Origin: Polynucleobacter sp. MWH-Loch1C5
GTDB lineage: Bacteria; Pseudomonadota; Gammaproteobacteria; Burkholderiales; Burkholderiaceae
Assembly (NCBI RefSeq): GCF_018881775.1
Contig: NZ_JACVPR010000001.1
Coordinates: 1,382,318-1,446,317, forward strand
Direction: 5' to 3'
Length of the DNA stretch: 64,000 nt
Shown here: piece after piece, positions 7,482-18,107 of the stretch
Layout: the number at the start of each line of letters is the position of its first letter
Numbering within the stretch: position 1 is the stretch's first letter
Program-made: the position numbers and the translations under genes
Notes under the pieces: generated by a model
Told to the model about the DNA's origin: nothing
The model's input: the letters and a program-made list of their open reading frames with translations, nothing else
Database searches by the model: none

Positions 7482-7709
7482 ATGTTTCCAGAGTATCGTG
7501 ACTTAATTTCTCAGCTCAAAACAAAAGATCGGCACTTTCTTCATTTGTTTGACAAACATAATGCGCTAGATCAGAAAATAAAAAATATGGAGGCCCGTAT
7601 TGAATCAGGAAGCCATGAGGAGATTGAGGTTTTAAAGAAAGAAAAGCTCTTGATCAAGGATCAGTTGCATGAGATTCTCAAAAAGGCAAATGGCAAGAAC
7701 TCGATATGA
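7482..7709 (+). CDS. DUF465/YdcH-family small coiled-coil protein
   Basis: 75 residues from the ATG at 7482, fixed by an AAGGAGG site 6-8 bases upstream; the frame reaches back to 7449 without a site. The sequence is the DUF465 (YdcH/SlyX-like) pattern: MFPEYRDLISQLKTKDRHF, then LFDKHNALDQKIKNME, and an acidic-basic helix with EEIEVLKKEKLLIKDQLHEI. It should form a two-helix coiled coil in the cytoplasm. Members are common but have no settled function. It faces the chalcone-like gene across a shared promoter region (155 bases). Confidence 0.8.
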   Translation: MFPEYRDLISQLKTKDRHFLHLFDKHNALDQKIKNMEARIESGSHEEIEVLKKEKLLIKDQLHEILKKANGKNSI

Positions 7710-7728
7710 CTCGCGCTTTTTGAAGGAA

Positions 7729-7752
7729 GAAGGCCTGCAAATGCAGGTCTTC
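7729..7752. terminator. hairpin between convergent genes
   Basis: GAAGGCCTGC-AAAT-GCAGGTCTTC makes a 10-pair stem (one G-U) in the 73-base gap between the convergent DUF465 gene and the poly-lysine small gene. A U-tract is poor in both directions, so terminator activity is likely but not certain. Confidence 0.5.
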
Positions 7753-7782
7753 AACTCATCAAGGCTTTGCTAGACTGGGTTT

Positions 7783-7968
7783 TTATTTCTTCTTTTTCTT
7801 CTTCTTTTTCTTTTTCTCTAATTTGTCGGCGTTGCCGTTTGCGTATAGAGCCCATTTCTTGATTTCTTCCAATAAGTCTTCTAAGTCTTCATAAGACATT
7901 TCTTTGAAATCCATCAAACTCATGGAGCCAGTCTCTTGTAGTTGTTTGACTGCTGCTTCGTAATTCAT
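7783..7968 (-). CDS. small protein with C-terminal poly-lysine tail (61 aa)
   Basis: ATG at 7968, preceded by AAGGGA with a 7-base spacing; longer in-frame starts lack a site. Residues 20-45 (FKEMSYEDLEDLLEEIKKWALY) match the helix of the plus-strand gene at 5509-5709, so the two are probably paralogues. The C-terminus is ten consecutive lysines (7786-7815) coded by mixed AAA and AAG, giving a homopurine tract of more than 30 bases. The body is acidic and the tail strongly basic, so binding to nucleic acid, membrane or itself is imaginable, but no function is known. Confidence 0.65.
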   Translation of the reverse strand: MNYEAAVKQLQETGSMSLMDFKEMSYEDLEDLLEEIKKWALYANGNADKLEKKKKKKKKKK

Positions 7969-8192
7969 CGAGTGATCCCTTTCATTTCTCTCTGAGCACG
8001 CAGTTTTACGAATCCATCCCGGCAAAACAAGAGAAATACGGCGATTCACGAAAATTTAATATTGCCGACATCAAGTTACATGCAATTAACGACAAATAAG
8101 CTCATTTTTAAATGCTTTATAAAAATCATGATGTGATTGAATGGGCTATACTGACAAAAGCTTACAAAAATTAATATGCTCTTAGGCTAAGG

Positions 8193-8546
8193 ATGACAAA
8201 AAACAAAGACCTGCAATCTGTCTATTTTCGCTTTCTGAATCTGGTTCGATCCGTCGATCAGCTATCTGTGTTTCCGAAACTAGACGCGACAGAGACAGAA
8301 TTGTTGAACCATATCAGTATCGAATGGCGTCATGGGCGCCGTCTCTTGGTCAGTGATGCGATTGCTCTGAAGTCGATTGGTTCGCCAGCGACTTTGCACT
8401 CTCGTCTAAAGCTCTTGCGTGATAAGAACATGATTACTTACACGATCGAGGCGGATGGGCGTAAGAAATTCATTGAGCCCACTGAGCAAGCCCTGGACTA
8501 CTTTGCAGAGCTCTCCAACTGTATGCTGAAGGCAACGAAGCCATAA
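8193..8546 (+). CDS. winged-helix regulator, MarR-like
   Basis: 117 residues. The layout is a short helix, then a winged helix-turn-helix: ATETELLNHISIEWRHGRRL, VSDAIALKSIGSPATLHSRL as the recognition unit, and the wing DKNMITYTIEADGRKKFIEPT. This is MarR-like in order but shorter than full MarR proteins and lacks the long C-terminal dimer helices. Probably a small DNA-binding regulator; target unknown. It is alone in its transcription unit, with a clear terminator behind it and a 143-base AT-rich gap in front. Confidence 0.75.
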   Translation: MTKNKDLQSVYFRFLNLVRSVDQLSVFPKLDATETELLNHISIEWRHGRRLLVSDAIALKSIGSPATLHSRLKLLRDKNMITYTIEADGRKKFIEPTEQALDYFAELSNCMLKATKP

Positions 8547-8596
8547 ACAGCAAGAGGACAGTAATAGGACAGAAACAAGACAGTCAATAGTCGCAA

Positions 8597-8620
8597 AAAA
8601 GCCACCGCAAGGTGGCTTTT
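8597..8620 (+). terminator. intrinsic terminator
   Basis: AAAAGCCACC-GCAA-GGTGGCTTTT: a 10-pair stem with a GNRA tetraloop and T-run, 50 bases after the winged-helix gene. Because the arms are A- and T-rich at their ends it can also serve the convergent FAD-dehydrogenase gene. Confidence 0.85.
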
Positions 8621-8641
8621 ATATTGACAGACTATCAAGGA

Positions 8642-10063
8642 CTACAGAGCAATCACTTTGCCCGGGTTCATCAGGTTATCTGGGTCGAGTGCGCGCTTGA
8701 TCGACTGCATCACACTAAAAGCAACAGCGCCACGGTGGTCGGGGAGATAGCCGACTTTTTGTTGACCCACGCCATGTTCGGCAGAGATAGAGCCTGAGTA
8801 TTTTTCTACTTCAGCGTAGACCAATGCCTGAATTTCTTTTTGGCGATTGACAAAGAAACTCTCAGTTTCGCTAGCGCTTGGCCCAGCGACGTTGTAATGT
8901 AAATTACCGTCTCCTAAATGTCCGTAGTTAATGATCCGAATGCCAGGATAGCGTTGGCGCAGCATCTCATCACAAGTGCTGACAAATTGAGGAATCGCCG
9001 AAATCGGTAAAGAAACATCGTGTTTGATATTCGGACCATCATCGGCTTGCGCTAAAGGGATGTGCTCACGCATATCCCAAAACTTTCTGGCTTGGGACAG
9101 ATTACTAGCGATGGCCGCATCGCTCGCGCATCCTGATTCAAGAGCACCTTCTAGAATTTTCTCCATCAAGGCCATCGCATGTTCAGCGCTTTCATAATCA
9201 GAGATTTCTACTAGCACTTCATAAGCATTATCGGCTGCTAATGGACTGGCTAGGGCAGGGTAGTAATGTTTGAGAAGGTCGAGGGCTTCGCGTGACATCA
9301 CTTCAAAGCCCGTAAGTTGTGCTGAGGCACCCGCCTGAAAACGACTTAAGAGCTCCACAGCACCCTCGGCGCTGGGCACGGCCACTAGGGCGGTCCATTG
9401 CGCTACAGGGATGGGAAATAGTTTTAAAACCGCGGCAGTAATGATGCCAAGAGTACCTTCGGCACCAATATATAAATCACGCAGATCGTAACCCGTATTG
9501 TCTTTGCGTAAGCCACGAATACTATTGAGGATCTGGCCTTGAGGCGTCACGACTTCGAGGCCTAGACATAATTCACGCGCATTGCCATAGCGTAGAACCG
9601 AAGTGCCGCCGGCATTGGTAGAGAGGTTGCCGCCAATACTGCAACTTCCTTCAGCGCCCAAGCTGAGTGGGAAATAGCGACCCGCTGCGCTAGCTGCTTC
9701 TTGCACTGCTTGCAAGATACAACCTGCTTCGACCGTGATGGTTTGGTTCGCGGTATCGACCTCGCGCACGCGATTCATGCGCTGCAATGACACCACAATC
9801 TGACGACCTTGAGGATTCGGTGTGGCACCACCACACATGCCGGTATTGCCCCCTTGCGGGACCAAAGCGATTTTTTCCTGAGCACACAGTTGCACCACGG
9901 CTGCGACTTCATGGGTATTGGCAGGTCGAACTGCGGCTAGAGCGGTACCGCGATAGCGTTTGCGCCAATCAATCAAATACGGTTCTAAATCACTGGCTTC
10001 TGTGATGACTTGGTCCTGACCGACAATGGCCTGTAGTGCTTGGATAAATTGAGTATCGTTCAT
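8642..10063 (-). CDS. FAD-binding 2-hydroxyacid dehydrogenase (GlcD/D-2-hydroxyglutarate type)
   Basis: 473 residues with an N-terminal PCMH-type FAD domain (AVRPANTHEVAAVVQLCAQE, then LVPQGGNTGMCGGATPN at about residue 70; SLGAEGSCSIGGNLSTNAGG binding the pyrophosphate) and a C-terminal FAD-linked oxidase domain with metal and substrate histidines in YGHLGDGNLHYNV and ISAEHGVGQQKVGYL. Such enzymes oxidise D-2-hydroxy acids (D-lactate, glycolate, D-2-hydroxyglutarate) and pass electrons to quinone or ETF. The exact substrate is not decidable here; length and motifs fit the D-2-hydroxyglutarate/D-lactate group. It is the last gene of a wrbA-DUF2069-dehydrogenase operon (17-base gap). Confidence 0.85.
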   Translation of the reverse strand: MNDTQFIQALQAIVGQDQVITEASDLEPYLIDWRKRYRGTALAAVRPANTHEVAAVVQLCAQEKIALVPQGGNTGMCGGATPNPQGRQIVVSLQRMNRVREVDTANQTITVEAGCILQAVQEAASAAGRYFPLSLGAEGSCSIGGNLSTNAGGTSVLRYGNARELCLGLEVVTPQGQILNSIRGLRKDNTGYDLRDLYIGAEGTLGIITAAVLKLFPIPVAQWTALVAVPSAEGAVELLSRFQAGASAQLTGFEVMSREALDLLKHYYPALASPLAADNAYEVLVEISDYESAEHAMALMEKILEGALESGCASDAAIASNLSQARKFWDMREHIPLAQADDGPNIKHDVSLPISAIPQFVSTCDEMLRQRYPGIRIINYGHLGDGNLHYNVAGPSASETESFFVNRQKEIQALVYAEVEKYSGSISAEHGVGQQKVGYLPDHRGAVAFSVMQSIKRALDPDNLMNPGKVIAL

Positions 10064-10080
10064 AGTGCGTTGACGTTGAT

Positions 10081-10488
10081 TTAATGAGTGTGGTTCGCTG
10101 AGGACTCTTCTGCTGCTTTTTTAGCACGTGCCGCCTTTTTTAAGGGACGTAAATAAGCTAAGAGAGCTAGATAAGCGAGGATGGATAAAAAGACTTCGAG
10201 CATCGCCAAGTAGCTCGATAAGCCTGCATCGCCGATGCGAACGACCCCCTCAATGAAGTAGAGCATGACTAACATGCTCGACCATTGCATGGTGTAGTTA
10301 CGTCCTTGCCAAATCCCTTTGAGTGCAAAAACTAGGGGTAGGGCTTTAATCACTGCCCACGATCCGCCCGGTTTGATGGGGGCTAAAACACTCTCCCAGG
10401 TAATACATAGCACCAAAAGCGCAAACCAACTGAACCAGGCAATCAAACGCCAGCGGTCATGTGATGGGGATAAAGAACTTGAGATCAT
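10081..10488 (-). CDS. DUF2069 inner-membrane protein
   Basis: 135 residues with four membrane helices. The family pattern is clear: a Trp-rich first helix, APIKPGGSWAVIKALPLVFA, LKGIWQGRNYTMQWSSML, and YFIEGVVRIGD. The C-terminus is a charged cytoplasmic tail (KKAARAKKAAEESSANHTH). DUF2069 genes sit next to wrbA in many beta- and gammaproteobacteria, as here, where only 3 bases separate the two. Function unknown. Confidence 0.85.
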   Translation of the reverse strand: MISSSLSPSHDRWRLIAWFSWFALLVLCITWESVLAPIKPGGSWAVIKALPLVFALKGIWQGRNYTMQWSSMLVMLYFIEGVVRIGDAGLSSYLAMLEVFLSILAYLALLAYLRPLKKAARAKKAAEESSANHTH

Positions 10489-10491
10489 GAT

Positions 10492-11997
<1,506 letters not shown>

Positions 11998-12085
11998 TTG
12001 CCCTAGTGTCAAAAGTCTAGCAAAGCCTGCCCGCTACTGATAGACTGAAGTCAATAACAACAATATTTGTTCGCCAGGAGTGCTT

Positions 12086-12535
12086 ATGAAAGTCAGTGAT
12101 ATCTTACGTGTCAAAGGAAATACTCTTTTCACGGTATCTCCAGATACCTCTCTGTCTGCAGCTGTGCACATCATGGCTGAAAAAGACATTGGTTCTTTGG
12201 TGGTGATGGAGTATGCAGAGCTCGTCGGTATTTTGACTTTCCGCGAGGTGATCAATACCTTGGCGAAAAATCATGGCACCGTAGGGACGGTTCATGTGCG
12301 TAGCGTCATGGATCAAGCCCCCTTAACCTGTACCCCAGAAACTGACTTGGACGAAGTGCGTCGCATGATGCTCGAAAAACATGCTCGTTATTTGCCCGTG
12401 ATGGATGCTAAGACATTGATGGGTGTGATCTCTTTTTACGATGTGGCTAAAGCGGTGGTGGAGGCGCAAAGTTTTGAGAACACCATGCTCAAAGCTTATA
12501 TCCGTGATTGGCCAACTGAGGAAACGAAGTCATAA
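12086..12535 (+). CDS. CBS-domain pair protein
   Basis: 149 residues from the ATG at 12086 (AGGAG 5 bases upstream). It consists of two CBS motifs and nothing else: residues ~1-60 (MKVSDILRVKGNTLFTVSPD... IGSLVVMEYAELVGILTFRE) and ~70-130 (VRSVMDQAPLTCTPETDLDE... ARYLPVMDAKTLMGVISFYD). Stand-alone CBS pairs bind adenosine nucleotides and regulate partner proteins by contact. No partner is evident; the gene is monocistronic and ends at a strong terminator. Confidence 0.85.
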   Translation: MKVSDILRVKGNTLFTVSPDTSLSAAVHIMAEKDIGSLVVMEYAELVGILTFREVINTLAKNHGTVGTVHVRSVMDQAPLTCTPETDLDEVRRMMLEKHARYLPVMDAKTLMGVISFYDVAKAVVEAQSFENTMLKAYIRDWPTEETKS

Positions 12536-12552
12536 GGCACACTAAATATCAG

Positions 12553-12578
12553 AAAGGGCTTCGCAGAAGCCCTTTTTT
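12553..12578 (+). terminator. intrinsic terminator
   Basis: AAAGGGCTTC-GCA-GAAGCCCTTT followed by TTT closes the CBS gene, 18 bases after its stop and 35 bases before aroC. Confidence 0.85.
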
Positions 12579-12613
12579 AATGGTCAAGTGCAATCGATGA
12601 CATAATGTCACCT

Positions 12614-13711
12614 ATGGCTGGAAGCACACTAGGACACTTATTTCGTATCACCACCTTTGGTGAATCTCATGGACCTGCGATTGGCGCTGTGGTGGACGGT
12701 TGTCCTCCCGGTATGGAACTTTCTGCAGAAGATTTGCAAGGCGATTTAGATCGTCGCAAGCCTGGCACTTCACGTCATGTGACGCAGCGCCAAGAAGCTG
12801 ATCAAGTGGAAATTCTGTCTGGTGTTTTTGAGGGCAAAACCACCGGTGCACCCATTGCTTTATTGATTCGTAATACCGATCAGCGCAGTCAAGACTACGG
12901 TGATATTTTGGATACCTTCCGTCCAGGCCATGCGGACTATACCTATTGGCACAAATACGGCATTCGGGATCCTCGTGGTGGTGGCCGCTCGTCAGCGCGT
13001 CTCACAGCGCCCGTAGTTGCAGCTGCAGGTATAGCTAAAAAATGGTTAGCCACACAAGGCATTCATTTTTATGGCTATATGAGTGCCTTAGGCGAAATGG
13101 CAATTCCTTTTGAAAGTCGCACTGAGATTGCGAACAATCCATTTTTTGCACCGAATAAAACTCTGATTCCAGCACTGGAGGCCTATATGGATCAATTGCG
13201 TAAAGCAGGGGATTCTTGTGGGGCACGTTTAACGGTGGTTGCCACTGGCGTTCCAGTTGGTCTTGGCGATCCCATATTTGATAAGTTGGATGCGGACATT
13301 GCACACGCGATGATGGGTATTAACGCTGTCAAAGGTGTGGAGATTGGGGCGGGTTTTGCAAGTGTTGCGCAAAAAGGTTCTGAGCATGGCGATGAACTTC
13401 ATCGTGATGGGTTTGCAAGTAATCATGCGGGTGGCACCTTGGGTGGCATCAGTACCGGCCAAGATTTGGTGGTCTCTATTGCCATCAAGCCCACTTCATC
13501 AATCATGAGCCCCAAGGCCTCGATCAATCGTGCCGGTGAGCCCACCACGGTGCAGACCAAGGGTCGACATGATCCCTGCGTAGGTATTCGTGCTACCCCG
13601 ATTGCTGAAGCGATGTTGGCTTTGGTGGTGATGGATCATTACTTACGACATCGTGCTCAATGCGCTGATGTTCAGGTATCGACCCCGCGCATTCCTGCGC
13701 AACGTCCTTAG
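12614..13711 (+). CDS. aroC: chorismate synthase
   Basis: Catalyses the last shikimate-pathway step, 5-enolpyruvylshikimate-3-phosphate to chorismate, using reduced FMN, in the cytoplasm. 365 residues from the ATG at 12614, which aligns with the family start ([20 protein letters not shown]); another ATG at 12605 is possible and neither has a strong ribosome site. The AroC motifs are present: FGESHG with its histidine near residue 16, [21 protein letters not shown] and [14 protein letters not shown]. It follows the CBS terminator, and the MFS transporter starts 15 bases after its stop. Confidence 0.95.
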   Translation: MAGSTLGHLFRITTFGESHGPAIGAVVDGCPPGMELSAEDLQGDLDRRKPGTSRHVTQRQEADQVEILSGVFEGKTTGAPIALLIRNTDQRSQDYGDILDTFRPGHADYTYWHKYGIRDPRGGGRSSARLTAPVVAAAGIAKKWLATQGIHFYGYMSALGEMAIPFESRTEIANNPFFAPNKTLIPALEAYMDQLRKAGDSCGARLTVVATGVPVGLGDPIFDKLDADIAHAMMGINAVKGVEIGAGFASVAQKGSEHGDELHRDGFASNHAGGTLGGISTGQDLVVSIAIKPTSSIMSPKASINRAGEPTTVQTKGRHDPCVGIRATPIAEAMLALVVMDHYLRHRAQCADVQVSTPRIPAQRP

Positions 13712-13726
13712 CACTCGAGATAGGCG

Positions 13727-14872
13727 ATGACCGGTCCGACTCGACTGGCCTTCGCCGCTTTTTTCTTCTTTTACTTCTGTTACATCGGGCTGATGTCGCC
13801 CTATGCCAGCCTTTATTTTGCGCATTTGGATTTCACAGCCTTTGAAATCGCTGTCTTAATGTCGATGTTTCAGGTGACACGCATGATTGGCCCATTTTTT
13901 TGGGGTTGGTTAGCAGATATGCGTCGAGACCGTTTAGGGATTATGCGCACCACCGCGGTCATGGCGACGCTTTTATTTCCAGCTATCTTTTTCTTAGAAG
14001 GTTTTGCTGCCTTTTTGATTTGGATGTTTGTTCTCAATATTGTGATTAGTAGCTTAATGCCACTTGGTGAGGCAGCAACCGTTCATGCTTTACAAAAAGA
14101 GAATGCTTTTGACGAACGTTATGGGCGCTTAAGACTGTGGGGTTCGATGGGCTTTATTGTCATGGTCATGAGTGCCGGAGCTTGGTTTGAGCGCTTTGGT
14201 ATTGAAGGCTTGCCATGGTTTGGTGTGGTTGCACTCTTGATCATGACTGTATTGACATGGGCTTTACGGGAACCCCCGATCGAAGCGCCATTACAGCAAG
14301 TCATTCGTTTTGCACACGTGCTGAAGAACACCCAAGTGCAGTGGTTCATGGCTTCTCATTTTTGGATGATCTTTGCTCATGCAGCCCTGTATGTTTTCTA
14401 TTCTCTTTACCTTGATCATTTGGGGTATTCAAAAGCGGTGATTGGAATTTTTTGGATGCTCGGTGTTTTGGCTGAGGTCATCTTTTTCTATTACCAAAAA
14501 CACTTTTTTGCTCGTTTTACGAGCAGGCAGTTACTGCTCGCGGCGTACCTGGTAGCCGCATTGCGTTTTGCCTTGATCGCTTACTGGCCCGTATTTTGGG
14601 TCTTGTTATTTGCGCAATTGATGCATGCCGTTACATTTGGGGTGCACCATAGTGCCAGTATCAAAATGTTACAGATCTGGTTTCATGGACCGCTGCAAGC
14701 CAGAGGTCAAGCACTTTACTCGACAGTATCCTATGGTATCGGTGGAACGGTAGGTGGCATAGCCGCCGGCTATGTGTGGGAACATTTAGGAGCCGCACAC
14801 GTTTTTGGGGTGGCGGCGATCAGTAGTGCTCTTGCTTACTGGTGTATGCAGCGGGTACGTCTACATATTTGA
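13727..14872 (+). CDS. MFS transporter, LacY/HcaT-like
   Basis: 381 residues with about twelve membrane helices. It belongs to the MFS_1-like branch (relatives of HcaT and nucleoside/oligosaccharide symporters), recognisable from FFYFCYIGLMSPYASLYF at the N-terminus, the loop GWLADMRRDRLGIMR and GRLRLWGSMGFIVMV. The substrate cannot be told. It follows aroC by 15 bases and may be co-transcribed; its end overlaps the convergent ETF-QO gene by 12 bases. Confidence 0.85.
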   Translation: MTGPTRLAFAAFFFFYFCYIGLMSPYASLYFAHLDFTAFEIAVLMSMFQVTRMIGPFFWGWLADMRRDRLGIMRTTAVMATLLFPAIFFLEGFAAFLIWMFVLNIVISSLMPLGEAATVHALQKENAFDERYGRLRLWGSMGFIVMVMSAGAWFERFGIEGLPWFGVVALLIMTVLTWALREPPIEAPLQQVIRFAHVLKNTQVQWFMASHFWMIFAHAALYVFYSLYLDHLGYSKAVIGIFWMLGVLAEVIFFYYQKHFFARFTSRQLLLAAYLVAALRFALIAYWPVFWVLLFAQLMHAVTFGVHHSASIKMLQIWFHGPLQARGQALYSTVSYGIGGTVGGIAAGYVWEHLGAAHVFGVAAISSALAYWCMQRVRLHI

Positions 14873-16534
14873 GTAATTTGGTCCACCGGTACCTTCAGGC
14901 GTCACCCAAACGATATTTTGCGTGGGATCTTTGATGTCACAAGTTTTACAGTGCACACAATTTTGTGCATTGATTTGTAAACGTTGAGTATCTCCGTCGT
15001 TCACATATTCATACACGCCTGCAGGACAGTAGCGCTGCTCCGGACCCGCGAAGATCGCCATATTTGTGAGTACAGGTACCTGATCATTTTTCAAAGTCAA
15101 ATGGGCCGGTTGATTTTCTTCGTGATTGGTATTGGAAATAAACACTGAAGACAAACGATCAAATGAGATCTTGCCATCGGGTTTAGGATAGGTAATCGGT
15201 TCACACAAGGCCGCAGGTTTTAAACATTCATGATCAGCATGTGTGTTATGAATCGTCCAAGGTACATTGCCGCCCAAAAGCTTTTGTTCAATGCCCACCA
15301 TCAGGGTGCCGAGATACAGGCCTTTAGACATCCATGGTTTGAAGTTACGCGCTTTTTTCAATTCAGTATGTAGCCAGCTCTTTCTGAATGCCGCGGGGTA
15401 AGCTGTGAGTTCATCGCCTGTGCGACCTGTACTAATGGCAGCCACTGCGGCCTCGGCAGCGAGCATCCCAGTTTTAATCGCTGCGTGACTACCCTTAATG
15501 CGAGACGCATTCAGATAACCTGCATCACAGCCAATCAGTGCGCCGCCCGGGAACACGGTCTTAGGAAGACTATTGAGGCCGCCGGCGGTAATGGCCCGTG
15601 CACCGTAGGCAATGCGTTTGCCACCTTCAAAGAAGGTGCGGATAGCCGGATGGGTTTTATAACGTTGGAATTCTTCAAAAGGACTTAGATAGGGATTGCT
15701 GTAAGACAAACCGACTACAAAACCAACAGCCACTTGATTGTTTTCTAAGTGATATAAAAAAGATCCGCCATAAGTGTCAGACTCAAGAGGCCAGCCTGCG
15801 GTGTGGATGACTAAACCTTCTTGATGTTTGGCAGGGTCAATCTCCCATAATTCTTTCAAACCAATGCCATAGCTTTGTGGGTCTTTGCCTTCATCTAGTT
15901 GATAGCGAGCAATCAGTTGTTTGCCTAAGTGGCCCCGTGAACCTTCAGCAAAGAGGGTGTACTTGGCGCGCAACTCCATACCCAATTGAAAATTTTCTGT
16001 GGGTTGGCCATCTTTGCCAATCCCTAAATTGCCTGTAGCAACCCCTATGACTTCGCCTTCTTCACCATAGAGAATCTCAGCCGCCGGAAAGCCCGCGAAG
16101 ATTTCTACACCGAGATTTTCAGCTTGAGTACCTAGCCAACGTGTGACATTCGCTAAGCTCACAATATAGTTGCCATGATTTTGGAAGCATTCAGGCAGCA
16201 TCCAGTTAGGTGTTGTGATGGCTTTTTGCTCGGTGAGGAACATGAAGCGATCTTCGTTCACGGCTGTATTTAATGGGGCACCTAATTCTTTCCAGTTGGG
16301 AAATAGCTCAGTGATGGCAATCGGATCCATCACGGCACCAGACAAAATATGCGCGCCGACTTCAGAACCTTTTTCTAGGACGCAAACGGAGATATCTTGC
16401 TGATTTTGAGCGCAGAGTTGCTTGATGCGAATCGCTGCAGATAGACCGGCAGGACCACCTCCGACGATCAAGACGTCATAGTCCATGGATTCGCGGGGGC
16501 CATATTGTTCTACTAGAGCTGCAGTAGTCGACAT
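14861..16534 (-). CDS. electron-transfer flavoprotein:ubiquinone oxidoreductase
   Basis: 557 residues, the full length of ETF-QO. It takes electrons from ETF (loaded by acyl-CoA and other dehydrogenases) and reduces ubiquinone at the inner membrane. Visible parts: N-terminal FAD Rossmann motif DVLIVGGGPAGLSAAIR (from residue 20), the membrane-associated ubiquinone region in the middle, and the C-terminal [4Fe-4S] cluster with cysteines in YCPAGVYEY, NCVHCKTC and DIKDPTQNI. The start at 16534 faces the SCOT operon. Its presence with an acyl-CoA ligase later in the window points to fatty-acid oxidation. Complete, no missing ligand seen. Confidence 0.95.
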   Translation of the reverse strand: MSTTAALVEQYGPRESMDYDVLIVGGGPAGLSAAIRIKQLCAQNQQDISVCVLEKGSEVGAHILSGAVMDPIAITELFPNWKELGAPLNTAVNEDRFMFLTEQKAITTPNWMLPECFQNHGNYIVSLANVTRWLGTQAENLGVEIFAGFPAAEILYGEEGEVIGVATGNLGIGKDGQPTENFQLGMELRAKYTLFAEGSRGHLGKQLIARYQLDEGKDPQSYGIGLKELWEIDPAKHQEGLVIHTAGWPLESDTYGGSFLYHLENNQVAVGFVVGLSYSNPYLSPFEEFQRYKTHPAIRTFFEGGKRIAYGARAITAGGLNSLPKTVFPGGALIGCDAGYLNASRIKGSHAAIKTGMLAAEAAVAAISTGRTGDELTAYPAAFRKSWLHTELKKARNFKPWMSKGLYLGTLMVGIEQKLLGGNVPWTIHNTHADHECLKPAALCEPITYPKPDGKISFDRLSSVFISNTNHEENQPAHLTLKNDQVPVLTNMAIFAGPEQRYCPAGVYEYVNDGDTQRLQINAQNCVHCKTCDIKDPTQNIVWVTPEGTGGPNYSNM

Positions 16535-16581
16535 CGATTTATCTCCGTTTTTTTTGTGACAACGCCATCTTAATCGAGTCT

Positions 16582-16597
16582 TGACAGGTAAATGTCA
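16582..16597. promoter_or_regulatory. possible operator, TGACA-N6-TGTCA
   Basis: An interrupted palindrome in the 181-base divergent region between ETF-QO and the SCOT operon, about 50 bases from the ETF-QO start and 120 from scoA. The spacing fits a dimeric regulator. No adjacent regulator gene suggests its owner. Confidence 0.3.
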
Positions 16598-16715
16598 GGA
16601 CAGTTTCAGGGAAAAGGCTAGAATAATTGCTGTTGTGCATCATTTTTGCCCAAAAGAAGCAATCTAAAGGTAAAACTGATCTCATTCAAGCCATTTCTCA
16701 AGCGAGGGAGTCGTC

Positions 16716-17417
16716 ATGAACAAGGTGTATGGATCTGCCCAAGAGGCCCTAGCCGGGGTCGTGCAAGATGGACAGACATTGGCAGTCGGTGGTTTTGGTC
16801 TATGTGGTATCCCAGAGGCTTTGATAGCCGCTTTGCGTGATAGTGGGAAAAAGAATCTGACGGCAATTTCAAATAACGCCGGTGTCGATGGCTTTGGTTT
16901 GGGTCAACTTTTAGAGACGCGTCAAATCAAAAAGATGATTTCCTCTTATGTCGGGGAAAACAAAGAATTCGAGCGCCAATATTTGGCAGGTGAACTCGAG
17001 TTGGAATTCACGCCGCAAGGCACGCTCGCAGAAAAGCTCAGAGCGGGTGGTTGTGGCATTCCCGCCTTCTTTACCAAGACTGGGGTGGGTACCATCGTCG
17101 CAGAAGGTAAAGAGATCCGCGAGTTTGATGGCGAAAAATATGTCATGGAGCGCTCTTTAGTCGCGGATGTCGCACTCGTCAAAGCTTGGAAGGCAGATAA
17201 ATCAGGTAATTTGGTGTACCGCTTTACTTCTCGGAACTTCAATCCTATGTGTGCGATGGCCGGCAAAGTGACGATCGTAGAAGTCGAAGAGATTGTCGAA
17301 AACGGCGCCTTAGATCCAGATCAGATTCATACCCCAGGTATTTACGTGCACCGTATCGTGCTGAACAAAAATCCAGAGAAGCGCATTGAGCAGCGCACTA
17401 TCACTACGAAGGCTTAA
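16716..17417 (+). CDS. scoA: 3-oxoacid CoA-transferase subunit A
   Basis: 233-residue alpha subunit of succinyl-CoA:3-ketoacid CoA-transferase (SCOT), which activates acetoacetate to acetoacetyl-CoA using succinyl-CoA. The family motif [19 protein letters not shown] (residue ~20) and the CoA-region [13 protein letters not shown] are present. GGGAGTCGTC precedes the ATG. The beta subunit starts 10 bases downstream, so they form an operon and a heteromer. pcaI and atoD are close relatives; SCOT is favoured by length, by the partner and by the nearby 3-hydroxybutyrate dehydrogenase. Confidence 0.9.
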   Translation: MNKVYGSAQEALAGVVQDGQTLAVGGFGLCGIPEALIAALRDSGKKNLTAISNNAGVDGFGLGQLLETRQIKKMISSYVGENKEFERQYLAGELELEFTPQGTLAEKLRAGGCGIPAFFTKTGVGTIVAEGKEIREFDGEKYVMERSLVADVALVKAWKADKSGNLVYRFTSRNFNPMCAMAGKVTIVEVEEIVENGALDPDQIHTPGIYVHRIVLNKNPEKRIEQRTITTKA

Positions 17418-17427
17418 GGAGTTAAAG

Positions 17428-18081
17428 ATGGCATGGACACGTGATGAGATGGCTGCGCGCGCAGCTCTAGAATTACAAGATGGATTCTATGTGAACTTAG
17501 GGATTGGTTTGCCAACCTTGGTGGCCAATCATGTGCCAGACCATATGGAAGTCTGGTTGCAATCAGAAAATGGTCTCTTGGGTATCGGCCCATTTCCAAC
17601 CGAAGATCAAATCGATGCCGACTTGATTAATGCGGGTAAGCAAACGGTCACGACTTTGCCAGGCTCATCGATTTTTTCATCGGCTGACTCCTTTGGCATG
17701 ATCCGCGGCGGCAAAATTAATATTGCTATTTTGGGCGCCATGCAGGTCAGTGAAAAAGGGGATTTGGCCAATTGGATGATTCCAGGCAAGATGGTTAAAG
17801 GTATGGGCGGTGCGATGGACTTGGTTGCAGGGGTCAAACGTATCGTTGTCTTGATGGAGCATATTGCCAAGAAAAAAGACGGCTCAGAAGACATGAAGAT
17901 TCTGCCAGCCTGTACTCTGCCCCTCACAGGAGTAGGAGTCGTAGATCGCATCATTACGGATTTATGTGTGATCGATGTCACAGATCAAGGCCTTAAGCTC
18001 ATCGAGTTGGCACCGGGTGTGACACAAGAAGAGGTGATTGCTAAAACAGCCTGCAAGCTCGACGTATCAGCGCTTCGGTAA
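17428..18081 (+). CDS. scoB: 3-oxoacid CoA-transferase subunit B
   Basis: 217 residues from the ATG at 17428 (AAGGAG 6-7 bases upstream; the frame runs back into scoA but those starts have no site). The beta subunit carries the catalytic glutamate that forms the CoA thioester, here in [13 protein letters not shown] at about residue 50. Further motifs: [20 protein letters not shown] and the C-terminal [18 protein letters not shown]. Works with subunit A in acetoacetate use. Confidence 0.9.
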   Translation: MAWTRDEMAARAALELQDGFYVNLGIGLPTLVANHVPDHMEVWLQSENGLLGIGPFPTEDQIDADLINAGKQTVTTLPGSSIFSSADSFGMIRGGKINIAILGAMQVSEKGDLANWMIPGKMVKGMGGAMDLVAGVKRIVVLMEHIAKKKDGSEDMKILPACTLPLTGVGVVDRIITDLCVIDVTDQGLKLIELAPGVTQEEVIAKTACKLDVSALR

Positions 18082-18107
18082 GTCAATTCTTTGCAGTACC
18101 CGTATCT

